Assembly (NCBI GenBank): GCA_002104905.1
Contig: MCFE01000294.1
Span: forward strand, 37,839 to 101,838
Length of the DNA: 64,000 nucleotides
Reading direction: 5' to 3'
From: Basidiobolus meristosporus CBS 931.73
Taxonomy: Eukaryota; Basidiobolomycota; Basidiobolomycetes; Basidiobolales; Basidiobolaceae
Numbering within the stretch: the stretch's first letter is position 1; the number at the start of each line of letters is the position of its first letter. Both the position numbers and the translations under genes were made by a program. The notes under the pieces were generated by a model. That model did no database searches, was not told the origin of the DNA, and worked only from the letters and a program-made list of their open reading frames with translations. Shown here piece by piece: positions 23,691-36,442 of this stretch.

Positions 23691-24793
23691 AGCCTTCCAT
23701 ATACATAACTCAAGGTCAAGTCTTCAGTTCAGGACTCTAGGGCTTTTACAAGGCCCTGCAACATGTCTGGCAGGTTGTTCAGGATGGTTGCTATCACATC
23801 CTCCTTAGTAGTTGGTACACTCATAGATTCCATCTCTTCCACCAGCAGTGCAATTCTATTGACAGGATTTTTCATTTCTTCTCCTGGCAGCACTTTTAGT
23901 AAAGAATCTTTGTCTCAGATACATTTTCTTAGTAGCAGAACTTGACTGGCAGGTGACTTCTGATGACTTCCAGGCATTCTTTGTGGCTTTTGCTCTTGAG
24001 CATTGAACCGATAATTTGTCTTTAACAAACTTATGCTCTTTTTGCTGACTATCTCTCTTTTTCAAGCACTTTTCTTTTGCAGTAGCTGCAAAGCAGGTTG
24101 CTATTGCCTTCAAAGGCTCTTGGGTATCTTCTTTGTTGGTTATCATTGCTTATTAAGGAATTTTCTTCTTCCTTCTTATTTGCCCTTGATTTCTGCAATT
24201 CTTCATCCAGATGCCATCCATAGAAGTAATTCAAGGTCAAGTCTTCTTTTCTGGACTGTTGGACTGATACAAGGTCCTAAAATATGACTGTCAGGCTATT
24301 CAGGATGGTAACCAACAAATTCTCATCAGTATTAGGTACACACACATATTTCATCTCACCCAGCAGCAAAGTAATTTGGTTAATTAGATTTTGCATTTCT
24401 TTTCCCAACAGCATTGTTGTGGTAAAGAGTATTTTGTCCCAGATACATTTTCTCAGCCACTGGACATGACTGGCAAGTGTCCTCTCATGCCTTCCAGGCA
24501 TTCTTTACTATTTTGCACTTGAGCATTGAACTAGCAATTTGTCTTGGACATTAAGGCACTTGCAGTTTAGTGCACTTTGTCTTTCTTCTGCTACTTGAGG
24601 GCTTCCTCTCCCAAGTTCTTAGGAGGGTATTCTTCTCCCATGACAATACCCCAAAGGCATCCTTCTTGTAGCATCATCTTTGTCTTCACCTTCCATACTT
24701 GGTAGTTGGACCCATCCAACCTTTCAGCAGAGGGGAAAATTCCAATAATAGCAGTAGTAGACATTGCAGAGAGTGACAGCTTGGGGCACATAG
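23691..24793 (-). pseudogene. Copia gag relic, partly duplicated
   Basis: On the minus strand the copia gag N-terminus is readable next to the LTR (about 24793-24600: SAERLDGSNYQVWKVKTKMM). The same middle part of gag then occurs twice, at about 24500-24240 and about 23945-23700, each ending with the LNYFYGWHLDEEL-type block. This suggests a local duplication or joining of two relics. Both are broken by stops. Confidence 0.75.
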
Positions 24794-25131
24794 CCACTTG
24801 TAAGAGTCTTGAAGATATTGGAGGTGATTGGGTATATAGGTCGATAATGTGGTTTTCACTTTTGATTTGTTAAATATTAAAGGAGTATATTTATGCTTAT
24901 ATGGTCTTGGCATAGCAAGCATGTAGAATAGGCTTAGGAAGTTCCCAAGAGCATGTGTATAAAGCTTAAGGCTGCTTATACAACTTTGAGAATTTTCATG
25001 TTCTGATGTTTTGGTGAAAATATTCCAAGTAAATCCCAACAAAGAATCTGGTCAGTATTCTCTATGATCTGAAGGTAATAATCTAGGTGACTAAGTTTTG
25101 TGGATATTTGGGAGGAATTCCTAACTTTTAC
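24794..25131 (-). mobile_element. Copia LTR, minus strand
   Basis: The sequence matches the 349-bp copia LTR in reverse orientation, from CTTGTAAGAGTCTTG to the ACTTTTACACCAG end. It is more decayed than other copies and serves as the 5' LTR of the gag relic to its left. Confidence 0.75.
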
Positions 25132-25239
25132 ACCAGAAATTGTGGCAGAGTATTGTAGGAATTCCAAAATGCCATTTCTGACAGGGTTTGGATGCAAATT
25201 AGCCATCTTGATCTAGCTCTAATACAACTTTATCCAAAT

Positions 25240-26616
25240 AATTTCTACAGAGGAAGAGTATGTAGCAACCAGCAAGGCTAAAAAAGAAGCAATACTGCTT
25301 AGAAAGCTTTTTAATGGCTTAGACTTAGGTCAATAAGCACCTATTACTTTATTTCAAGATTTTCAAAGATGTACATCATTGGGTAAAAATCCAGCTTTTC
25401 ATGCTATTGCTAAGCACATAAGTATCAGACATTACCTCCTACATGAAGCCATAGAGAGTAGTTTAGTCAACTTAGTGCAGTCTTCTGTAGATGAAATGAT
25501 TGTAGACATATTTACTAAGCCATTAGATAGAGGCAAAATTATATATATTAGGCCAAAATTAGGACTAGTTGGTATGAACATTTAGTGGAGTGCAAGTGTG
25601 GTGAAAGTTGTTGTAAAAGCTTGCAATTCCACCCAAGACCTTGCAAAGGAAAAAGCAACCTGCTTTGTAACCACTGCAAAAGCAAAGGGCACATGTCACC
25701 TGGTGCTTGAAAAAGAGAGATAGTTGGCAGAAGAAGCCTGAATATGGAAATGCTGCAGCAACTGAAGATAGACAACTCATATCTGCACTAAATATGACCA
25801 CAAACAAGGAGTCCTGGTCATGGTATATTGACTCTGGAGCTTCTCAACACTTTACACACCAAAAAGAACTTTTTACCCAATATCAAGAAATTCCAATTAA
25901 GAAGGTTTTCATGGATGACAGTCAAACATTTGATGCAGTGGGAGAAGGAACTATCCAAGTAAACCTTAGCAGCAGTAAAGGAAGCCATACACTAACTTTT
26001 AAGAAGTACTCCATGTACCAGAAATAGCCAAGAACCCACTATCTTTAAGCTAGGCCTCTGCAGAAGGATTCAGCTTCAGCTTTGACAGTACTGGATGCAG
26101 GACCACTGATTTAAATGGAGCTCTTATTGCTTTGGGTATCAGAGAGCAGAATTTGTATAAGTTAACTAATATTCTATCATATTTGAAGCCAAAATAAGTA
26201 ACTTTGAAGAAGAAAGACCAATGCTTTGGCACAGGAGACTTGGATAAAGCAGTTTTCATTATTTGTGTAAAATGATCAAAGATCAGCCACTTTCTGGAGT
26301 AAAAATAGATCACCCAGCTAATTTAAAGCACTGTGAAGCCTGCATATTTGAGAAACAACCCGGCAAATGTTCAAGAGCTCTGGGCTGATTGAAACAAAGA
26401 AAAAACTAAAGCTGATTCACTCAGGTCTGTGTGGACCTATGCAAAATTTATCCTTAGGTGGGATAAAGTATCTAATCACTTTTATTGATGATTATACAAG
26501 ATACACATGGATCTACTTCATGGAGTGAAAGGAAGAAGCTCTTTCTAGGTTCAGGGAGTTTGAAACCATGATGTAGAGAGAAACTGGTGAGAAAATCAAG
26601 AAAATATGCTCTGACA
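25240..26616 (+). pseudogene. Copia fragments: RNase H, then zinc knuckle, protease, integrase
   Basis: At 25240-25585 lies the 3' end of pol, with the RNase H block TEEEYVATSKAK and EMIVDIFTKPLDRGK. At about 25618 the start of a 3' LTR is joined directly to a second fragment. That fragment has the zinc-knuckle region (about 25650), protease YIDSGASQHFTHQK (about 25825-25870) and integrase to about 26616. The order shows that two elements were joined. All frames are broken. Confidence 0.8.
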
Positions 26617-26965
26617 TGTTGTAAGATTCTTGGAGATATTGGAAGTGATTTGGGAGAACAGGATATTATGTGGTTTTCATTTAATGATTTATTGAATGTA
26701 AAAGAAGTATTTGTACTTTTACATGGTTTTGGCATTATAAACACGTAGAATAGACTAAGGAAGGTCCCATGAGCATGTGTGCAAGGTTTGGGGCTGTTTG
26801 GTCTACTTTGAGAATTTTCATGTTTGTGGTACCTGGTATTTTGGTGAAATTATTCTAAGTAAGTCCTGACAAGGAATCTGGTCTGTATTCTGTGGGATTT
26901 GAAGGTAATGATCTGAGTGACTAAGTTAGGTGAATATTTAGGTGGAATTACAAATTTTTACAACA
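26617..26965 (-). mobile_element. Copia LTR, minus strand (349 bp)
   Basis: This is a complete-length LTR, TGTTGTAAGATTC to TTTTTACAACA in the plus-strand text. It interrupts the integrase sequence on its left. It is the 3' LTR of the minus-strand pol remnant on its right. Confidence 0.9.
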
Positions 26966-27601
26966 CCCCCACTCGGCTAAATGTTCCTACTGACTAGTCC
27001 TAATTTTGACCTAAGATATTTAAGCTTGTCTCTTGCTAATGGTTTGGTAAATATGTCTGCAATCATTTCATCTGAAGGACAGTACACTAAGCCAACTAAG
27101 TTATTCTCTATAGCTTCACATATGAAATGATGTCTATTATCTATGTGCTTAGTTCTAGCATGAAAAGTTGGATTCTACCTAGTTGTATACATTCTTAATT
27201 ATCTTGAAATAAGGTAATAGGCGTTTTTGACATAGGCCTAAATCTGTAAAAACTTTCTTAACCACATTGGGTTTTTTGTAGCTCCACAGGCTGCCATGTA
27301 CTCTGCCTCTGTGGTAGAAAGTGCTATGGTTGGTTGTTTTCTTGAATTCCATGAAATTGCTCCTTTACAGTAAAGAAAGGTGTATCCTGTGGTGGATCTT
27401 CTGTCTTCCATATTTTGTCCCCACTCAGCATCAGAGTATCCCACAAGATCCTGTTCTGAGTTCTTATTAGTGTATGTTAAGTAGATATCAGCAGTCCTTT
27501 TAGGTATCTAAAGATCCGCTTAACTGCTGCAATATGCGCAAATCCATAGATCTGATTATGTGGGCTGACAACTCCTACTGAATATGAGATATCTGGACAT
27601 G
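26966..27601 (-). pseudogene. Copia pol 3' end: RT tail and RNase H
   Basis: The minus strand has the RNase H block [17 protein letters not shown] (in frame 27238-27444) and the EMIADIFTKPL region near 27050-27080. It stops abruptly at about 27601, where plus-strand integrase sequence of another copy begins. This is an inversion or fusion breakpoint between two elements. Confidence 0.85.
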
Positions 27602-29367
27602 TTCAGTGCAAAGAATTATCATATGATTTTTGGGCGGAATCAGTTGCCAAGACTGTAAACCTTAAAATAGGAGCTATAGCAGAGTACTTTTTGCTTCTAC
27701 TCCTTTTGAAGCATGGTATGGCTACAGACCAAGTGCAGAACATCTAAGAATATTTGTGTGTACAGCATATGCCAAGAAACTGCCCAGAGATCAGTCAAAA
27801 TTTGAGCCAAAAAGTGTAAAAAGTATATTTTTAGACTACTGCAATGAGAGTAAAGCATACAGACTCAATAATACCAAAGCAAAGAAGCTAATCAAGTCCA
27901 GGGATGTGTTGTTTGATGAAAATTCAAGATTTCCACAAAAAATGACATTAGATGATGACAAAAATTTGATATCAAGTCCACCAATTATCAGGATTGAATC
28001 AGAGCAAAACAATGAAAGTTTTTTGACTCCAGAGGACTCTACAACCATGGTTCAGCCTGAAGCCATGCTCAGGAATATCCCTGATGTGATCATTCCAGTA
28101 TCAAATGCCTGGAGATCCAATTGGACAAGAAATAGCCCAAATTACTATATCAATGATGGTACAAACTTAGCCTATGCCTATTCAGTCCATGTTGATGAGA
28201 CCCAGACTGTAAAAGAGGCCCTAAATAGCCCTTAGAAAAAGTTTTAGAGATCTGCAATGACTGAGGAATATCAGGCCATGATGGAAAATCATACTGGGGA
28301 CTTAGTCAATTTACCAATCAACTATAAATCAATTGGAAGCAGTTGGGTCTTCAAGACAAAATACAAGACTGATGGTACAGCTGAAAGATGGAAAGCAAGA
28401 TTGTGGCCAAAGCATACTCTCAAACCACAGGACTTGACTATACTGAGACCTTTGCACTGGTAGCCAAGTTTAATTCCATTAGACTAATATTGGCTTTTGC
28501 AGCCAAATATAAGTTTTTTATACATCAAATGGATGTAAAAGCTTCATTTTTGAATGAAAAACTTGAAGAGGATGTGTATATAGACCAGCCAGATGGGTTT
28601 GCTGACCAAGATAACCCTCATTTGGTCTACAAACTTAAAAGTCTCTATATGGTGTCAAACAATCATTGAGAGCCTGGAATTGCAAGATAGATTCTTATTT
28701 GGAATCTTTGAGTTTCAAAAGGAGTAATGCTGACTATAGTATATATTATAAGCCAAATAGAGCAAATCCAGTTCCATTAGCTATCTATGCAGATGATCTT
28801 ATCATAGCTGCCAATAACCTAGCAACACTGGAAGAGACTAAATCCAGCCTATCTAAGGAGTTCAAAATGTCCAATCTAGGAGATCCCAGTTACTACTTAG
28901 GGATTAAGTTCTCCATACACAGAAGTACCCAGACTATTACCCTAAGGCAATCCAAGTATATTCAAGATATACTAACAAAGTACCAAATGGAAGACTGTAA
29001 ACCAGCAGCTACCCCAATAGAGACAAACCTTGACTTGGTCAAATTCAACCAAATCAAGAGAGCTTGGTGCCATCTGAAAGCCCTGACTTTCTTTATCAAT
29101 CTATGGCTGGCAGTTGGATGTGTATCATGCTTGGGACATGTCCAGATATCTCATATTCATTGGGAGTTGTCAGCCAGCATTATCAGAGCTATGGATCTGA
29201 TCATGTTGCAGCTGTTAAGCAGATTTTTAGATACCTAAAAGGAACTGCTGATATCTCCTTAAGATACACATGTAAGGACTCAGAACAGGATCTTGTGGGA
29301 TGCTCTGATGCTGATTGGGGACAAAATTTGGAAGACAGATGTTCTACCTCAGGATACACCTTTCTTA
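27602..29367 (+). pseudogene. Copia pol: integrase C-terminus, RT
   Basis: The 5' end lies within integrase (the FGRNQLPRL area matches the DFWAESVA region elsewhere). A 159-codon frame (27756-28235) covers the integrase C-terminus and linker. RT follows, with [20 protein letters not shown] and the catalytic IYADDLIIAANN (about 28780-28815). RNase H is cut at 29367 by the LTR that starts at 29368. A few stops and shifts are present. Confidence 0.85.
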
Positions 29368-29716
29368 TGCTTTAAAAATTTGGAATTCCACCTAAATATT
29401 CACCTAACTTAGTTACTTAGATCATTACCTTTAAATCCTAGAGAATACTGACCAAATTTCTTGGTGGGATTTACCTAGAATATTTTCACCAAAATACCAG
29501 GTACCCAGAACATGAAAACTCACAAAGCTGTCCAAACAGCCCCAAACTTTGTACACATGTTGTTGGGACCTTCCTTGACCTATTCTACATGCTTTTTGTG
29601 CCAAGACCATGTAAAAGTATAAATACTTCTTTTACATTCAATTGATCATTTAATGAAAACCACACAAGCTACTTGTGCTCCCAATCACTTCCAATATCTC
29701 CAATACTTGTACAACA
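29368..29716 (+). repeat. C1 5' LTR (type A, 349 bp)
   Basis: It starts TGCTTTAAAAATTTGG and ends CTTGTACAACA, followed by GGTTATGAGCCCC. The same internal start follows the C2 5' LTR, so it probably includes the primer-binding region. It is inserted into the RNase H part of the preceding pol relic. Confidence 0.9.
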
Positions 29717-32700
29717 GGTTATGAGCCCCAAGCTGTCACTCTCTGCAATATCTACTACTGCTATTAGTGGAACTTTTCCCTCTGCTGTAAAGTTGGATGG
29801 ATCTAACTACCAAGTGTGGAAGGTGATGATGAAGATGCTGCTCCAAGAAAGAGGCCTTTGGGATATTGTCATGGGAGAAGAATGCCCTCCTAAAAACGTG
29901 GGAGAGGAAGCCTTAAAGTACCAGAAAAAAGCACCAATTGCCTTTAACTGCATTTGCCTTAATGTTAAGGACAAATTGCTAATTCAATGCTAAAGAGCAA
30001 TAACAGCAAAGAATGCCTGGAAGGCATTAGAAGACACCTACCAGTCACATTCAGCTGCTAAGAAAAAGAATCTGAGATGAAAATTCTTTACTACAAAGAA
30101 GCTGCCAGGAGATGAAATGAAAAATCTAATTAACAGAATTACCCTGCTAGTAGAGGAAATGGAATCTGTGGGTGTACCAACTACTGATGAGGATGTGATG
30201 GTTACCATCTAGAATAGCCTGACAGACAAGCTTCAGGGCCTTGTGTTAGCCCTAGAGTCCAGAACTGAAGATTTGACCTTAAATTATATATATGGAAGGC
30301 TCCTGGATGAAGAAATAAGAAAATCAAGTGCCAATAAGAAGGAAGAAGAAAGTGCCTTGATAAGCAATGATAACCAACAACAGAGGTACCCAAGACCCTA
30401 CAAAGGCAACAGCAATCTGTTTTGCAACTACTGCAAAAGGAAAGGCCACACATCAGACCGGTGTCCCAAAAAAAGAGATAATCAGCAATAGAAGCCTGAA
30501 TATGGAAAAGCTGCAACAACAAGTAACTTAAATGAAGAAACACCAATGCTTTGCACAGCAGATTTGGGCACATCAATTTTGCGTATTTGCGCAAAGTGAT
30601 CAAAGATCAGCTAATTTCTGGAGTAAGAATTGATCCCCCAGCTAATTTGGAGCACTGTGAAGCCAGCATATATGGGAAACAAGCCAGACAACTGTTCAAG
30701 AGCTCTGGGTTAATCAAACCAAGAAAAAATTAGATCTAATTCACTCAGATCTGTGTGGACCTATGCAAAATGTATCCTTAGGCAGCATGAAGTATTTAAT
30801 CACCTTTATTGGGAATTATACATGATACGCATGGGTTAACTTCATGGAGAGAAAGGAAGAAGCTCTGTCTAAGCTCAGGGAGCTCAAAGCCATGGTAGAG
30901 AGAGAAACTGGTGAAAAAATCAAGAAAATACGCTCTGACAATGGTGGAGAATATACCCCAAAACTCTTCATCCACTTCTGCAAAATTCATGGGATAAAGC
31001 AGGAGACTACTGTACCATACTCCCCACAGCACAATGGAGTAGCAGAACGTGCTAACAGATCAATAACTGATATGGCAAGATCCATGATCCATGATCAAAA
31101 ATTATCCTATGATTTTTGAGCAGAATCAGTTGCCATTGCTGTATACCTTAAAAATAGGAGTTATAACAGAATACTTGGTGATTCTACTCCATTTGAAGCA
31201 TGGTATGGATACAGACCAAGCGCAGAACATTCAAGAATATTTAGGTGTACAGCAGATGCCAAGAAATTTCCCAGAAATCAGTCAAAATTTGTGCCAATAA
31301 GTGTAAAATGTACATATTTGGGCTACTGCTATAAGAGTAAAGCATACAGACTCTACAATACCAGAGCAAAGAAGCTAATCAAGTCCAGGGATGTGTTGTT
31401 TGATGTAAATTCAAAATTTTCACAAAAATAGACATCAGATGATGACAAAAATCTGATCTCCAGTCCACCAATTATCAGGATTGAATCAGAGCAAAACAAT
31501 GAAAGTTTTTTCACTCCAGAGGACTCTACAACTGTGATTCAGCCAGAATCAGGGCCCAGGAATATCCCGGAAGTGATTGCTACAGTATCAAATGCCTGGA
31601 GATCCAATTGGACACAAAATAGCCCAAATTACTACATCAATGAGGCTACAAACTTAGCCTATGCCTATTCAGTCCATATTAATGAGCCCTAGACTGTGAA
31701 AAAGGTCCTAAATAGCCTTTGGACAAAGTTTTGAAGATTGGTAATGACTGAGGAATATCAGGCCCTGATGGAAAATCAAACTTGGGACTTGGTCAAATTA
31801 CCAATCAACTGAAAATCAATTGGATGCAGATGGGTCTTGAAGACAAAATGCAAGGCTGATGGTACAATTGAGAGATACAAAGCAAGACTGGTGACCAAAG
31901 GATACTCTCAAGTAACAGGACTTGACTATACTGAGACCTTTGCACTGGTAGCCAAGTTTAATTCCATCAGATTAATATTGGCTATTGCAGCCAAATACAA
32001 GTTTTTTATACATCAAATGGATGTAAAACTGCATTTTTGAATGGAGAACTTGATGAGGATGTGTATATGCACCAGCCTGAGGGGTTTGCTGACCAAGATA
32101 ACCCCCATTTGGTCTTCAAGATTAAAAAATCTCTAAATGGTCTCAAGCAATCACCAAGAGCCTGGAATTGCAAGATAGATTTTTATTTGGAATCTTTGAG
32201 TTTTAAAAGGAGTAATGCTGACTATAGTATATGCTATAAGCCAGATAGAGCAAATCCAGCTCTGTTAGCTCTATACATGGATGATCTTATTATGGCCACC
32301 AATAACCTAACAACATTGGAAGACTAAATCCAGCCTATCTAAAGAGTTCAAGATGTCCAATCTAGGAGAACCCAGTTACTACTCAGGGATTAAGCTCTCC
32401 ATAGACAGAAGTATCCAGACTATCACCCTATGCCAATCCAAGTATACTCAAGATATACTAGAGAAGTACCAAATGGAAGACTGTGAACCAGCAGCTACCC
32501 CAATGGAGACAAACCTTGACTTGGTTAAAACTCAAGCAAATCAAGAGAGCTTGGTGCCATCTAGAAGCCCCACTTTTCTGTATCAATCTATGGTTGGCAG
32601 TCTGATGTATATCATGCTTGGAACACATCCGGATATCTCATATTCAGTGGAAGTTGTCAGCCAGCATTATCAGAACTATGGATCTGATCATGTTGCAGCT

Positions 32701-32993
32701 GTTAAATGGATTCTTAGATACCTAAAAGGACCTACTGATATCTGCTTAAGATACAGATGTAAGTATTCAGAACAGGATCTTATGGGATGCTCTGATGCTG
32801 ATTGGGGACAAATTTGGAAGACAGAAGTTCCACCTCAGCATACACCTTTCTTAACTATTAAGGAGGAGTTTCATGGAAATCAAGAACGCAACCAACTGTA
32901 GCACTTTCCACCACAGAGGCAGAGTATATGGCAGCATGTGAGGCTACCAATGAAGCAATGTGGCTAAGAAGCTTTTTACAGATATAAGCCTAT

Positions 32994-33204
32994 AGACTTG
33001 TTCCATTGTGCCATTGATCATAGTGCTAGAAAGTGCTGTATATTTTGTTATTAATTTGATATTTTAGGGTCATATGCATGTCAATTCTGATCCCAAATTG
33101 GCACTGTATGGCACCATCTGGCACTCTGTGGCATGATCAGGCACCATCTGGCATGCTATGGCACTATTAGGCACAGTGATCTGCTGGAATGATGGAACAA
33201 GTCT
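32994..33204. mobile_element. MITE, 211 bp, inserted in copia C1
   Basis: The ends are AGACTTGTTCCAT and ATGGAACAAGTCT. TAT flanks it on both sides. The homologous uninterrupted sequence AAGCCTATGTCT in element C2 (about 38209-38220) shows the empty site. It is co-linear with the MITE at 13725-13934. Confidence 0.92.
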
Positions 33205-33486
33205 TATGTCTAAAAACACCTATTACTTTATTTCAAGATAATCAAGGATTTATACAACTAGGTAGAAATCCAACTTTTCATTGTAGAACCAAGCATATAG
33301 ATATTGGACATCATTTCATATGTGAAGCTGTAGAGGATAACTTGATTAGCTTAGCTTACTGTCCTTCATATGAAATGAATGCAGACATTTTTACCAAACC
33401 ATTAGTTAGAGACAAGATTTAATATCTTAGGTCAAAATAGGACTATTCAGTATAAACATTTAGCTGAATGAGAGTGTGGTAAAAGT

Positions 33487-33796
33487 TGTTGTATAAGTTT
33501 GTAATTCCACATAAATATGCACTCAAGGTGATCACCAAGATTATTACCTTCAAATCCTAGGGAACAGTGACTGAATTCCATGTTGGGATTTACCTAGAAT
33601 ATTTTCACCACAATACCAGGTATCCAGAACATGAAAATTTCAAGGTTATCCAAGCAGCCCAACACTTTGCACACATGTTCTTGGGATCTTCCTTAACCTA
33701 TTCTATGTGTTTTTTATGCCAAGACCATGTAAAAGTATTAATCCTACTTTTACATTAAATAATCATTAAGTTAAAGCCGCATAATCTGCTTGTTCT
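33487..33796 (+). repeat. C1 3' LTR (type B, truncated)
   Basis: It starts TGTTGTATAAGTTTG and carries the type B block CACATAAATATGCACTCAAG. It stops at CTTGTTCT, where the C2 LTR begins. The missing 3' end is present in the C2 3' LTR. Confidence 0.88.
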
Positions 33797-34145
33797 TGTT
33801 GTAAAAATTTGTATTTCCACCTAAAAATTCACCTAACTTAGTCACTTAGATCATTACCTTCAAATCCTAGAAAATACTGACCAAATTCCTTGTCGGGATT
33901 TACTTAGAATAGTTTCACCAAAATACCAGGTACCCAGAACATGAAAACTCTCAAAGTTGTCCAAGCAGCCCCAAACTTTGCACACATGTTCTTGGGACCT
34001 TCTTTAGCCTATTCTACGTGTTTGTTATGCCAAGACTTGGTAAAAGTATAAATACTACTTTTACAATCAATAAATCATTAAGTGAAAACCACATAATCTA
34101 CTTGTTCTTCCAATCACTTCCAATATCTCCAAGACTCTTACAACA
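33797..34145 (+). repeat. C2 5' LTR (type A, 349 bp)
   Basis: It starts TGTTGTAAAAATTTG and ends GACTCTTACAACA, followed by GGTTATGAGCCCC. It contains a promoter-like AAAAGTATAAATACTAC. It abuts the truncated type B LTR of C1 directly. Confidence 0.93.
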
Positions 34146-34149
34146 GGTT

Positions 34150-34788
34150 ATGAGCCCCAAGCTGTCACTCTCTGCAATGTCTACTACTGCTATTACTGGA
34201 ATTTTTCCCTCTGCTGAAAAGTTGGATGGATCTAACTACCAAGTGTGGAAGGTGAAGATGAAGATGCTGTTACAAGAAAGAGGCCTTTGGGATATTGTTA
34301 TGGGAGAAGAATGCCCTCCTAAAAATGTGGGAGAGGAAGCCTCAAAGTACCAGAAGAAAGAACAAAGTGCCTTTAACTGCATTTGCCTTAATGTCAAGGA
34401 CAAATTGCTAATTCAATGCTCAAGAGCAAAAACGGCAAAGAATGCCTGGAAGGCATTAGAAGACACCTACCAGTCATGTTCAGCTGCCAAGAAAATGTAT
34501 CTGAGAAGAAGATTCTTTACTACAAAGATGCTGCCAGGAGAAGAAATGAAAAATCTAATTAACAGAATTACCCTGCTGGTAGATGAGATGGAATCTGTGG
34601 GCGTACCAACTACTGATGAGGATGTGATAGTTACCATCCTGAATAGCCTGACAGACAAGTTTCAGGGCCTTGTATCAGCCCTAGAGTCCAGAACTGAAGA
34701 TTTGACCTTAAATTACGTATATGGAAGGCTCCTGGATGAAGAATTAAGAAATCAAGCGCCAATAAGAAAGAAGAAGAAAATGCTTTAA
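34150..34788 (+). CDS. Copia gag of C2 (frameshifted at its end)
   Basis: This is a gag polyprotein of the UBN2/copia type, which would form the virus-like particle core. It opens at ATG 34150 (or 34177, MSTTAITGIF) and includes FPSAEKLDGSNYQVWKVKMK and the conserved-looking block TDEDVIVTILNSLTDKFQGL. A one-base loss near 34750, relative to the C1 copy, throws the end out of frame. The zinc knuckle CNYCKRKGHTSDRC (CX2CX4HX4C) therefore lies in the next frame at about 34850-34895. Both starts are in frame, and 34150 sits only five bases after the LTR. Confidence 0.85.
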   Translation: MSPKLSLSAMSTTAITGIFPSAEKLDGSNYQVWKVKMKMLLQERGLWDIVMGEECPPKNVGEEASKYQKKEQSAFNCICLNVKDKLLIQCSRAKTAKNAWKALEDTYQSCSAAKKMYLRRRFFTTKMLPGEEMKNLINRITLLVDEMESVGVPTTDEDVIVTILNSLTDKFQGLVSALESRTEDLTLNYVYGRLLDEELRNQAPIRKKKKML

Positions 34789-36029
34789 TAAGCAATGATA
34801 ACCAACAAAGGAGGTACCCAAGACCCTACAAAGGCAACAGCAACCTATTTTGCAACTACTGCAAAAGGAAAGGACACACATCAGACCGGTGTTTCAAAAA
34901 GAGAGATTATCAGCAAAAGAAGCCTGAATATGGAAATGCTGCAACAACTGAAGATAGACTATTCATATCTGCACTAAATATGACCACAAACAAGGATTCT
35001 CAGACGTGGTATATTGACTCTGGAGCTTCTCAACACTTTACACACCAAAAAGAACTTTTTACCCAATATCAAGAAATTCCAATTAAGAAGGTTTTCATGG
35101 GTGATGATAGAACACTTGATGCAGTGGGAGAAGGAACTATCCAAGTAAACCTAAGAAGCAGTGATGGAAGTCATACACTGACCTTTAAAGAAGTACTCTA
35201 TGTACCAGAAATAGCCAAGAACCTACTCTCTGTAAGCAAGGCCACAGCAAAAGGACTCAGTTTCAGTTTTGACAATTCTGGATGCAGGATCACTGATCAA
35301 AATGGTGCCCATATTGCTTTGGGCATCAGAGATCAGAATCTATACAAGTTGACTTATATTCCATCATATTTGGAAGCCAATATAAGTAACTTAAATGAAG
35401 AAACTCCAATGCTTTGGCACAGGAGATTTGGACACATCAATTTTGATTTTTTGCGTAAAATGATCAAAGATCAGCTAATTTCTGGAGTGAAAATTGATCC
35501 CCCAGCTATTTTGGAGCACTGTGAAGCCTGCATATATGGGAAACAAGCCAGACAACCGTTCAAGAGCTCTGGGTTAATCAAAACTAAGAAAAAATTAGAT
35601 CTAATTCACTCAGATCTGTGTGGACCTATGCAAAATTTATCCTTAGGCAGGATGAAGTATTTAATCACTTTTATTGATGATTATACAAGATACACATGGG
35701 TCTACTTCATGGAGAGAAAGGAAGAAGCTCTGTCTAAGTTCAGGGAGTTTAAAGCCATGGTGGAGAGAGAAACTGGTGAAAAAATCAAGAAAATACGCTC
35801 TGACAATGGTGGAGAATATACCTCCAAACTCTTCATCCACTTCTGCAAAATTCATGGGATAAAGCAAGAGACTACTGTACCATACTCCCCACAGCAAAAT
35901 GGAGTAGCAGAACAAGCTAACAGATCAATAATTGATATGGCAAGATCTATGATCCATGATCAAAAATTATCCTATGATTTTTGGGCGGAATCAGTTGCCA
36001 CAGCTGTATATCTTAAAAATTGGAGTTAA
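34755..36029 (+). pseudogene. Copia zinc knuckle, protease and integrase of C2
   Basis: One open frame follows the gag shift. It has the zinc knuckle (about 34853), the aspartic protease motif WYIDSGASQHFTHQKELF (about 35010-35060), gag-pre-integrase LWHRRFGHINFDFLRKM (about 35413), and the integrase core. The integrase triad is visible as D in HSDLCGPM, D in IRSDNGGEYTS and E in NGVAEQANRS. A TAA at about 36027 replaces a codon that is TAT in C1. The solo LTR lies shortly after. Confidence 0.88.
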
Positions 36030-36093
36030 AACAGAATACTTTGTGATTCTACTCCATTTGAAGCATGGTATGGATACAGACCAAGTGCAGAAC

Positions 36094-36442
36094 TGCTGTA
36101 AAAATTCGTAATTCCACCTAAATATTCACCTAACTTAGTCACTTAGATCATTACCTTCAAATCCTAGAGAATACTGACCAAATTCCTTGTTGGGATTTAC
36201 TTAGAATATTTTCACCAAAATACCAGGTACCCAGAACATGAAAATTCTCAAAGTTGTCCAAACAGCCCCAAACTTTGCACACATGTTCTTGGGACCTTCC
36301 TTAACCTATTCTACATGTTTGTTATGCCAAGACTTGGTAAAAGTATAAATACTACTTTTACAATCAATAAATCATTAAGTGAAAACCACATAATCTACTT
36401 GTTCTCCCAATCACTTCCAATATCTCCAAGACTCTTACAACA
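36094..36442 (+). mobile_element. Solo copia LTR inserted in C2 integrase
   Basis: This type A LTR of 349 bp (TGCTGTAAAAATTCG to CTTACAACA) splits the C2 pol gene. AGAAC occurs on both sides (36089-36093 and 36443-36447), giving a 5-bp target-site duplication typical of copia integrase. The coding sequence resumes exactly after it. It is therefore younger than C2. Confidence 0.95.

Larger units (their letters stand above)
29368..33796 (+). mobile_element. Copia element C1 (tandem with C2)
   Basis: The 5' LTR is 29368-29716 (349 bp, type A). The internal region is 29717-33486. The 3' LTR is 33487-33796 (type B), cut short where the LTR of C2 begins. Gag starts about 29748 and runs with a stop near 29991. 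About 0.4 kb holding the protease and the end of gag-pre-integrase linker is deleted at about 30515. Integrase (30540-31730) and RT (31740-32990) follow with several stops. A MITE sits in RNase H at 32994-33204. The element is dead. Confidence 0.88.
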
